From positions 1 through 30,404 of IMG/VR virus record IMGVR_UViG_3300032304_001283: DNA of 30,404 nucleotides; one strand, written 5' to 3'. This DNA comes from a virus. The position numbers and the translations under genes are program-made. Below, piece after piece: positions 24,209 to 30,404 of the stretch (positions within the stretch are counted from its first letter, which is position 1; each line of letters starts with the position of its first letter). The notes under the pieces were generated by a model that did no database searches, was not told the origin of the DNA, and saw only the letters and a program-made list of their open reading frames with translations.

Positions 24209-25789
24209 TTATTCTTTGTAATAATTTTGTTTCAAAAACTCATATAGAGTTAGTTCTTTTTCTGCCAAGGCGCTCCATCGTTTTTTTCTTTTTTCTAACG
24301 AGTCAAATACTTGATGATATTTAATCTTAAAGTCGACGCCGGCATCGTTTTCATACACCACTTGATTTACTTTGTCTAGAATAAAATAATTCATACCGAC
24401 AGCAACATACGTGATACCGGCAATTTCTTTTGGCGGTGTCGCCCACATTTTATTATTATGCAATTGATTAAATGCCGAGGCATTCTGCTGATTTTGAAAA
24501 ACCATATCGGGATCATAGACTTTTGAAGTATTGTGTTTCCAATACGGAGTGTCGTTTCTAATACTTAATGCGTAATGTAATGCCACAAACTCAGCAAATG
24601 CGTTATATTCTAAATAGGTTGCGGTGTTGTATACATCTCGATCCCACTGCGTTACAGAGCCACGCAACAGTGTCTTAATTAATTTAAATAAAAACTCGTG
24701 AACAGTAAACAGCCCGTTTGATTCTAGTGGTTCAATAAATCCTGCACTAAGTCCGATGGCTACAACATTTTTCACAAAGGTCTGACGATGAATACCTATA
24801 CGCATTTTTATATCTTTAAACTCTAAATTGTCAACCTCTTCTTTGGTTCTAGGACATATCATTTTGTTTGACATTAGATAGTTTTTAAATTCTTCCTTAG
24901 CGAGTTCCGGAGTGGTAAATTTATCACTGTACACGTACCCGGTTCCGATCCTTGCCCATAGCGGAATATTCCAAACCCACCCGTTGTCGATTGCAGTGCA
25001 ATGCGTAAACGGCTCTAGTTCTTTTACTTTATCTTTAAACGGTATTCGAGTTGCCCACGCTCTATTGTTCGGCAATTTATCTTCAAAAGATATAAATGGT
25101 TCTTTAAGACATCCCCCGAGTAGTAGACTACTAAACCCAGTGCAATCAACAAATAAATCTGCCGTTACTGTAGCTCCGGACTTTAATACTAACTCCTTAA
25201 TACCATTGTCGTTTTCGTTTATTTTCTCAACAGTGTCTTGAATAATCGTAACACCTCGAGGACAAGCATATCGATCTCGTAACCACGCTCCGAATTTTGT
25301 TGCATCGAAATGATAAGCAGCATCTGATTTTGGATTAAAATTATCAATATCCGATAATGTGAATTTATTGTTTTTGAATAATGCTGCTGAAGCAAAATAG
25401 GAATCAACAAAGTCGTCGGTTGGAATCTCAGGATAAACTGCCTTCTTTAACAGCCAATCTTGTGTGCTTGCTGACTGGTTGTTTAGCAATGGGCTTCCAA
25501 AAGGGTAATGAAAAGATCCGTAGTCCTTTTCATAAAAATCACTGAACTTAATACTAATTTTAAAAGACCCACCTGTATAAGCAATAAAATCTTTTTCGTC
25601 AATATCAAGATATTGGCAGAACTTTTTAATTCCGCCCAGTGTACTCTCTCCAACACCAACTATGGGAATATCTGGGCTTTCAATTACTGTGATATTAAAA
25701 TCTGGAAATGCTCGTATCAATGCAGATGCAGACATCCACCCAGCACTGCCGCCCCCGACAACCACAATATTTTTAATATTTTTTATCAT
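24209..25789 (-). CDS. Flavin-dependent tryptophan halogenase, copy 1
   Basis: This 526-residue enzyme belongs to the tryptophan halogenase family (PrnA/RebH-like). FAD motif GGGSAGWMSA is at residues 12-21 and GVGEST near 45. Lys77 in GGSFKISIKF aligns by eye with the catalytic Lys79 of PrnA. The halogenase signature WVWNIP is at 271-276 (WxWxIP intact). Glu356 in GFIEPLESNGL aligns with the catalytic Glu346 of PrnA, followed by Ser-Asn-Gly. All catalytic elements are present, so it is predicted active with FADH2, O2 and chloride or bromide. No flavin reductase gene is in the window, so the host must supply reduced flavin. Its start overlaps the stop of copy 2 by 4 bases. Substrate (free Trp, peptide or another aromatic) is unknown. 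Confidence 0.9.
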   Translation of the reverse strand: MIKNIKNIVVVGGGSAGWMSASALIRAFPDFNITVIESPDIPIVGVGESTLGGIKKFCQYLDIDEKDFIAYTGGSFKISIKFSDFYEKDYGSFHYPFGSPLLNNQSASTQDWLLKKAVYPEIPTDDFVDSYFASAALFKNNKFTLSDIDNFNPKSDAAYHFDATKFGAWLRDRYACPRGVTIIQDTVEKINENDNGIKELVLKSGATVTADLFVDCTGFSSLLLGGCLKEPFISFEDKLPNNRAWATRIPFKDKVKELEPFTHCTAIDNGWVWNIPLWARIGTGYVYSDKFTTPELAKEEFKNYLMSNKMICPRTKEEVDNLEFKDIKMRIGIHRQTFVKNVVAIGLSAGFIEPLESNGLFTVHEFLFKLIKTLLRGSVTQWDRDVYNTATYLEYNAFAEFVALHYALSIRNDTPYWKHNTSKVYDPDMVFQNQQNASAFNQLHNNKMWATPPKEIAGITYVAVGMNYFILDKVNQVVYENDAGVDFKIKYHQVFDSLEKRKKRWSALAEKELTLYEFLKQNYYKE

Positions 25790-27294
25790 AAGCTATTAAT
25801 ATAATTTAAGTATTCTTGATGACCAATCATCATTTTTTCGCTGTTAAAAATAGATAAATTTAACTTAACATTGTCGCTGGCATAATTATTAGTCAAATCA
25901 AGCAACGTCAAATGATGTTGATATATTTCTGGTTTTAATTTTCCTAATCCGTCCAACACACACATCCAGTTACTCGGACCGAAGAATTGAAAAGTTCGAC
26001 TGTCGTCTATGGTTATTGGTTTATGATCCCATATTTTTAGTTTTGTTGATAGATTTTTAGGTGCATTTTTACCTGAAAACTTTTTCCAAAATGCAGTGTC
26101 GGTGCGATCAGTTAGATAATGCGCATATAAAAACTCCATGATATGATTATTAAAATCTAAAATTTGAGTATTATATTGATCTACGATATCTTGATTAAAA
26201 TTGTCTATACCTATAATGTAGTTTTTAAAAGTTTCTAAACTCTTAATTGCTAACATTATTGAAGTTGCTTCTAACGGTTCGGTGAAGCCGGTTGACACAC
26301 CAATGGATATACAATTTTTAATCCATGTCTCCTCAAAACATCCAGGATCAAATTTAAAAATCTTTACTACTTCGATGTCTGTTTGAAGTTCTTGTTCAAT
26401 CTCTGCTTTGGCTCGATGTTCATCGATTAATGAACTATCGTAAACATACCCACAACCGATTCGATGCTGTAATGGAATCTTCCACATCCAACCATACTTC
26501 ATTGCTGTGGCAGTAGTATACGGGTTAGTAGTGGTTTCTGTTGGTAAGAAAAATGCTAAAGCTGAATCTACCGGAAGAAACTCTTTGTAGCTTTTCCATC
26601 GTGACTTATGAAATTTTCCAATAATTAATCTCTGAAACCCGGAGCAGTCAAAAACAAAATCACACTCAACGGTAGAGTTATTTTCTAGAGTAATCTTATT
26701 AATAAATCCATCACTATCATTAAAGCCTTTAACATTTCCTTCGACTCGATCAATTCCTCGAGACTCGGCAACAGATCTTAAATATTTGGCTAATAGTCTA
26801 GCATCAAAATGTAACGCAAATAGCCCGACATTAGTTAGTTTGCCATCATGCATGAAAAACGGACTTTTGTTGTTATCGGCATAGTGGCAAAAGGCGGTAT
26901 TGCGACCAACAGTTGTATTATTTGCAATCATGCTGTAGCTTAAGAACCCACCCTGATCGTTAATATGACTCAGCCCATAATTAAATTCTGATAGTTGTGG
27001 GTTAGTTACTAAAAAAGGATGATAATAATAAGACTGTTCTTTATTCCAATTTTCAAATTTTATAGCTATTTTTAAACTGCCGTGTGTTTCTTTGATAACA
27101 TCTTTGTAGTCAATATCTAAAAAATTTAAACAGTCAATGATGTTAGGTGTTGTCCCTTCGCCGGCACCTAAGATTCCTATCTCGTCACTTTCAATAACGG
27201 TGATGTTAGCATACGGTAATAGTTTTTGTATATACAGTGAAGTTAACCATCCAGCAGTACCACCACCAACAATTGTAATTTTTTTATTTTTCAT
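25786..27294 (-). CDS. Flavin-dependent tryptophan halogenase, copy 2
   Basis: This is a 502-residue halogenase. It has GGGTAGWLTS at residues 10-19, GAGEGT (usual form GVGE) near 43, Lys75 in HGSLKIAIKF as the likely catalytic lysine, WMWKIP at 269-274 and Glu342 in GFTEPLEATSI as the catalytic glutamate. The halide-site residues that follow are Ala-Thr-Ser rather than Ser-Thr-Gly as in PrnA. That variant is, to my knowledge, frequent in less-studied bacterial halogenases. Motifs support an active enzyme. Spacing is one base after the 2OG oxygenase gene upstream and a 4-base overlap with copy 1 downstream. Identity with copies 1 and 3 looks moderate, implying old duplication or separate acquisition. 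Confidence 0.9.
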   Translation of the reverse strand: MKNKKITIVGGGTAGWLTSLYIQKLLPYANITVIESDEIGILGAGEGTTPNIIDCLNFLDIDYKDVIKETHGSLKIAIKFENWNKEQSYYYHPFLVTNPQLSEFNYGLSHINDQGGFLSYSMIANNTTVGRNTAFCHYADNNKSPFFMHDGKLTNVGLFALHFDARLLAKYLRSVAESRGIDRVEGNVKGFNDSDGFINKITLENNSTVECDFVFDCSGFQRLIIGKFHKSRWKSYKEFLPVDSALAFFLPTETTTNPYTTATAMKYGWMWKIPLQHRIGCGYVYDSSLIDEHRAKAEIEQELQTDIEVVKIFKFDPGCFEETWIKNCISIGVSTGFTEPLEATSIMLAIKSLETFKNYIIGIDNFNQDIVDQYNTQILDFNNHIMEFLYAHYLTDRTDTAFWKKFSGKNAPKNLSTKLKIWDHKPITIDDSRTFQFFGPSNWMCVLDGLGKLKPEIYQHHLTLLDLTNNYASDNVKLNLSIFNSEKMMIGHQEYLNYINSL

Positions 27295-27295
27295 C

Positions 27296-27922
27296 TTAAC
27301 AGCTTTCCAAGATAAAGTTACCCGCTACTGAAATTCTATATTCGTCACTGCTAAAAAACGGATGAACCGCATGAGTCATCGCAGCAGGAAATACAATTAA
27401 TTTATTTTCCCATGTTTTATCAACAGGTAAAAATGTTTGTTGAATCTGCCCAACAGAGTTAGTATAAACAAATGAAAACGCACCTGCGGCATTTTTATTC
27501 GGATCTAACTCTGACAAGTGAGCATGCTCTTGTTCCATAGTGTATGGAATCTTAAGCCAGATAACAAAACTCATAATACCGCTGTGATTATGAGCGGGAT
27601 TTGATTCATGTTTGCTCATAAAATTAACCCACGGATAATCGATGGCTAGTTTATGATTTCCTCGAGTTAACGATAAATTTCCAGGATATGCAAATTCTTT
27701 ATGATAGTCAAAAATATGAGGCAACACAATATTTTCTAAATGTGTCTGACATTTTTCTAATAGATATTCTTTTTTAATTAATCCAACAAGTCCCGAATGA
27801 AAGGGTGTTGCGCTATCAAAGTCTTTTTGAATTTCATTAATTTCATCCCAGACTGGTTGCAGTTGTTCGAGAGTTAGAGTCGTTTCATAAAACCCTAGGT
27901 TGTTAAAATGGTGTGTAGTCAT
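27296..27922 (-). CDS. Putative 2OG-Fe(II) oxygenase with HxH metal motif
   Basis: The 208-residue protein resembles the 2OG-FeII_Oxy_5-like group common in marine phages. It has WVNFMSKHESNPAHNHSG, giving His111-x-His113 in place of the usual His-x-Asp, then an IMSFVIWLKIPYT strand, LIVFPAAMTHAVHPF with distal His184, and EYRISVAGNF with Arg196 for 2-oxoglutarate. The HxH form is, as I recall, normal for this group rather than a defect. It is placed between halogenases 3 and 2: its start overlaps the stop of halogenase 3 by one base, and its stop lies one base before halogenase 2. It would therefore be co-translated with both. The substrate is unknown. Confidence 0.75.
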   Translation of the reverse strand: MTTHHFNNLGFYETTLTLEQLQPVWDEINEIQKDFDSATPFHSGLVGLIKKEYLLEKCQTHLENIVLPHIFDYHKEFAYPGNLSLTRGNHKLAIDYPWVNFMSKHESNPAHNHSGIMSFVIWLKIPYTMEQEHAHLSELDPNKNAAGAFSFVYTNSVGQIQQTFLPVDKTWENKLIVFPAAMTHAVHPFFSSDEYRISVAGNFILESC

Positions 27923-29439
27923 TATGCTTTCTTTTCTAATTCGTTAATCAGTTGATCTATATTAAAACAGCCAGCAGTTAGTACCTGTGTTTCCTTGTAA
28001 TAATGTGCAATTGCATTATTAATATAACTTGGATTTATATTTGCCAGCCTTGTTATTTTTTCTAAAACATCTTTTTTAAAATGACCAAGTCCGTTAAGCG
28101 AATAGTTCCACAAGTTAGGACCGGCAAATCCCACATGGACATCGAAGTCACATTGACGAGGCAATCTACAAGTTGATAAATGAATTATTTCAGATGCTTT
28201 GGGAGTTCGTTTTACATTATTTGAAATATATTTCCAAAATTCTGTATCCGTTCGCCCCCCGCTATAGTGCATAGATATAAAATCAACCATTCCTTGATAA
28301 AGTTTAGAAATTCGGTTATTATGAGATTCCACAATAACAGGATCCAAGCTGTTATCAGCAGTATCAGCAAGACAATTTAAAATAAAATCTCTAATTTGTA
28401 TTATGGTACAATGAATGCTTGTGGCCTGCAATGGTTCTAAGAATGCCGATGATAGACCTATAGCTATGCAATTTTTAACCCAAGAATTTTTTAATCTGCC
28501 TGAATCAAATTTAATAGATTTAACTTTGTGAATGTTTGATTGAAACCTATCTTCTAGTTCCTTAATAATCTTTTGTTCGTCTGCAAACTTGCTAGAATAA
28601 ATGTAGCCTCTTCCGATCCGTTGCCTAGTAGGAATTTCAAACATCCAGCCATCATTAAGTGCAGTGGCAGTGGTATACAAGTTCTTTTCAGCAGAGTCGT
28701 TATCAACTTTAAAAGTTAATGCACAGTCGACTGGGAGATAGTTAGAATAGTCGATCCACGTAGGATTAAGTTTGCTAATTAACACTTGACCAAATCCAGT
28801 ACAGTCGATGAATAAATCTCCAGAAATTGTACTACCGTTACTCATAGATAGCGATTGAATATTGCCTGCGGTGTCTAGATTTACAGACACAACTTCGCTG
28901 TCAACAAATTCACAACCATTATTCATACTTTTCTTTTTAAGATATTCGATGGTTTTAAATGTATCTAGATGTAACGCAGGATAAGAAAACTTTTTTGAAA
29001 CTTTTCCATTCGTTAAAAACAAATCAGTAGACTTATTTTTAATTAATGTCGAACACCGGCTGGTCAAATTTATATCTTTATCAAAAGCAAGCGAACCAAA
29101 AAATAGTGTGTCAAGCGCACTGCTTGGAAAATACGACCCATCAATCGGCGAAATATAACTGGATTGATCTCCGGTCCAGTTGATAAAATTAATTCCATAT
29201 TTTGGCAAAGCATTTGTTTCTCTAATTATCTCGTCAAAGTCTAATCCTAGATCAGTGAGATAGTCTAAAAATAAACCAGTAGTTCCTTCCCCCACTCCGA
29301 TTGCCCCTAATTTAGAACTATCTATTGAGATACAAGCAACATCTTTTCTAATAGTCGAAATTGAGAATGCTGTGAGCCAGCCGGCTGTCCCGCCGCCCAC
29401 TATTACAATGCGAATTTTCTCATTATTTGAGTCGGTCAT
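27922..29439 (-). CDS. Tryptophan halogenase-like flavoenzyme, copy 3 (altered active site)
   Basis: The 505-residue halogenase family member has an intact FAD motif (GGGTAGWLTA at 15-24; GVGEGT at 48-53) and Lys80 in NALPKYGINF at the catalytic lysine position. Two usual features are changed. The WxWxIP motif reads WMFEIP (265-270), with Phe267 replacing Trp. The catalytic glutamate position is Gln338 (AFLEPLQATSI). In PrnA, Glu346 at this position is important for chlorination, so activity may be weak or altered. It could also be a different flavin oxygenase reaction, or an enzyme tuned to a non-Trp substrate. The reading frame is complete with no sign of decay. It is the first enzyme gene of the operon, 38 bases after the small helical protein. 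Confidence 0.85.
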   Translation of the reverse strand: MTDSNNEKIRIVIVGGGTAGWLTAFSISTIRKDVACISIDSSKLGAIGVGEGTTGLFLDYLTDLGLDFDEIIRETNALPKYGINFINWTGDQSSYISPIDGSYFPSSALDTLFFGSLAFDKDINLTSRCSTLIKNKSTDLFLTNGKVSKKFSYPALHLDTFKTIEYLKKKSMNNGCEFVDSEVVSVNLDTAGNIQSLSMSNGSTISGDLFIDCTGFGQVLISKLNPTWIDYSNYLPVDCALTFKVDNDSAEKNLYTTATALNDGWMFEIPTRQRIGRGYIYSSKFADEQKIIKELEDRFQSNIHKVKSIKFDSGRLKNSWVKNCIAIGLSSAFLEPLQATSIHCTIIQIRDFILNCLADTADNSLDPVIVESHNNRISKLYQGMVDFISMHYSGGRTDTEFWKYISNNVKRTPKASEIIHLSTCRLPRQCDFDVHVGFAGPNLWNYSLNGLGHFKKDVLEKITRLANINPSYINNAIAHYYKETQVLTAGCFNIDQLINELEKKA

Positions 29440-29477
29440 ATCAAAAATATTCTCAGAAGACTAGTCATGTATTCTTG

Positions 29478-29738
29478 TTAAGATTGGGTCCAATCTTTAA
29501 TTTTAGTTTCTAATTTTTTTCTAATAGACACTATTTTTTCACGCATGTCATTACCCATGGTAGGTAATTGTTTGGCGTAAACCATGTCTACATACATGTT
29601 GTCCATGTTTTTAACTTCATAGATCAAGTCATTGAGCAATTTTTTTGCTGCTAATTTTTCCTGTTCATTGGAAATTTTATCTATAGCACTATTGTATCGA
29701 TCTAGGTCGTTTTTAAATCTGTCAGTTTGTTGCAGCAT
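29478..29738 (-). CDS. Small helical protein, unknown function
   Basis: This 86-residue protein is highly charged and predicted almost entirely alpha-helical or coiled-coil (RFKNDLDRYNSAIDKISNEQ; MREKIVSIRKKLETKIKDW). It has no Cys, signal peptide or membrane segment. It overlaps the upstream Nudix-like gene by 17 bases and ends 38 bases before the first halogenase gene. It looks like a phage backbone protein rather than part of the enzyme cassette. I do not recognise it and assign no function. Confidence 0.55.
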   Translation of the reverse strand: MLQQTDRFKNDLDRYNSAIDKISNEQEKLAAKKLLNDLIYEVKNMDNMYVDMVYAKQLPTMGNDMREKIVSIRKKLETKIKDWTQS

Positions 29739-30111
29739 TTTTTATTAACTCCATTACAGTTTCTATTTTTACACGTATTACTTGATTATTTAATGTGGTG
29801 CGTAGTCCAGAATGTAGTTGTTTGGGTAAGTAATCTAACTCTGCCCAACATACAGTCTTTGATGCTAGAGTCAAAAACTCTTGATCAACCACGCACACAT
29901 ATGTGCCATATTCAAAACCACGATCTTCAGATAGATACAGTTCAATAGGAACTATACGGCCCTGTGCATATTGGGTTAATAGTTCATCTGCATCTTCTAA
30001 GAGACTGTGATTACGCTGAAATGTGGGCACAGTCCACCGCTCGTCGTCTAGGATCAACAGTATACGACCTGTGGTTTTAGCTAAGAATAATAATCCGGCA
30101 CGCTGTTGCAT
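29722..30111 (-). CDS. Nudix hydrolase-like phage protein with degenerate Nudix box
   Basis: The protein has 129 residues from ATG 30111. A longer form from GTG 30147 (141 residues) would overlap the upstream gene by 28 bases. I prefer the ATG because MQQRAGLLFLAKTTGRILLI is the natural start of a Nudix fold. EYGTYVCVVDQEFL and a C-terminal CWAELDYLPKQLHSGLRTTL segment match the late strands and helix of phage Nudix-like proteins (familiar as '-W--ld-LP-PLHpGl'). The catalytic box GX5EX7REUXEEXGU is not recognisable: the matching region (RWTVPTFQRNHSLLEDADEL) lacks the glutamate cluster. It may bind nucleotides without hydrolysing them, or have another role. Confidence 0.65.
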   Translation of the reverse strand: MQQRAGLLFLAKTTGRILLILDDERWTVPTFQRNHSLLEDADELLTQYAQGRIVPIELYLSEDRGFEYGTYVCVVDQEFLTLASKTVCWAELDYLPKQLHSGLRTTLNNQVIRVKIETVMELIKNAATN

Positions 30112-30119
30112 GCCAGTAC

Positions 30120-30404
30120 TTATCCGCCGGCGAGTTTGAAGTTCCACTCTCCTGGCAAGTACTCACCTTCAAAGGCCTTGATCCATTGAGTACCATCCCA
30201 TTTGTATTTGATACCTGTGCGTATATTTTGGATGTGTGTAGGACTAAATTCTTCACCTAGTATATCTGCAGCCTCTAAGGTATTTTGATCTGGATCCCAT
30301 ATTGTGGCCCATCTATGTCCAGTCCACTCTACAATAGAGTTGGCTTTGATAATAGGATCTGTGCCGTCTTGATTTTCCCAAGATGAATCATTGTTGCTGG
30401 GCTC
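30120..30404 (-). CDS. C-terminal fragment of a virion-type protein (partial)
   Basis: The frame is open from the right edge and ends at TAA (30120-30122 on the - strand), giving 94 residues. The fragment is Trp-rich and acidic: VEWTGHRWATIWDPDQ, TGIKYKWDGTQWIKAF and a final LPGEWNFKLAGG. Repeated aromatic 'K/RW-DGTQW' hairpins resemble phage structural or fibre proteins that cover small beta domains. The true start is outside the window, so length and identity are unknown. The following Nudix-like gene starts 8 bases after this stop if ATG 30111 is used. Confidence 0.6.
   Translation of the reverse strand, partial: EPSNNDSSWENQDGTDPIIKANSIVEWTGHRWATIWDPDQNTLEAADILGEEFSPTHIQNIRTGIKYKWDGTQWIKAFEGEYLPGEWNFKLAGG

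Noticed and set aside
27296-27922. Inactive 2OG oxygenase because HxD is replaced by HxH
   Set aside because: HxH is, as I recall, the regular form of this phage/marine subgroup, and the distal His and Arg are in place, so decay is not supported.
21460-29439. RiPP biosynthetic cluster with halogenase tailoring
   Set aside because: No plausible precursor peptide, leader-binding protein, cyclase or transporter was found. The only small gene nearby (29478-29738) is a charged helical protein unlike a precursor.

Overview
This window looks like part of the genome of a large T4-like marine myovirus of the cyanophage or pelagiphage type. The evidence is a compact run of tail-fibre and virion genes with cyanophage-style signatures: a fibre N-terminus beginning MAIGRISG, giant beta-helix fibres carrying GRVFYTS-x-DQDGNFR and PTQRAIRAY, collar-domain adhesins ending ACIKY, and an S74 chaperone domain. 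Genes are densely packed and often overlap by 1-4 bases. I saw no tRNA, integrase, transposase, CRISPR or photosynthesis gene. The host cannot be settled from this window.

Left half (1-18639, all + strand): virion and host-recognition genes. After the C-terminal tail of an upstream gene come a small fibre-like protein, two small virion proteins, two giant paralogous fibres (1844 and 2560 residues), another small beta-sandwich protein, a fibre ending in a self-cleaving S74 domain, and three paralogous collar-domain adhesins. A probable tail-fibre assembly chaperone sits between the first and second adhesins. The giant fibres share one plan: seven W/Y-rich modules, a pectate-lyase-like beta-helix, an Asp-box (propeller-like) region and a conserved C-terminal fibre segment. 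They differ mainly by internal module duplication and insertion.

Middle (18683-21459, + strand): a tightly coupled accessory group of three tandem paralogs of an unidentified family (246-253 residues, possibly related to DUF6065) followed by a 2OG-Fe(II) oxygenase. Its stop codon abuts, with no intervening base, the stop codon of a convergent 2OG-Fe(II) oxygenase gene.

Right (30404-21460, - strand): a structural-type protein fragment, a Nudix-like protein with an unrecognisable Nudix box, and a small helical protein look like phage backbone. Read on downstream, they are followed by a modification operon: flavin-dependent tryptophan halogenase, 2OG oxygenase, two more halogenases, a NodU/CmcH-type carbamoyltransferase and two more 2OG oxygenases. 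Junctions inside this operon are 4-base overlaps, a 1-base overlap or 1-base gaps, so the enzymes are probably made together. Including the + strand gene, the window holds three halogenases, four 2OG oxygenases and one carbamoyltransferase next to the adhesin genes.

The most interesting possibility, which is inference, is that this cassette builds or installs a halogenated, hydroxylated and/or carbamoylated modification on phage adhesins, a host surface polymer or a small molecule. One halogenase (27922-29439) has Gln where the family's catalytic Glu is expected and Phe in its WxWxIP motif, so its chemistry may differ.
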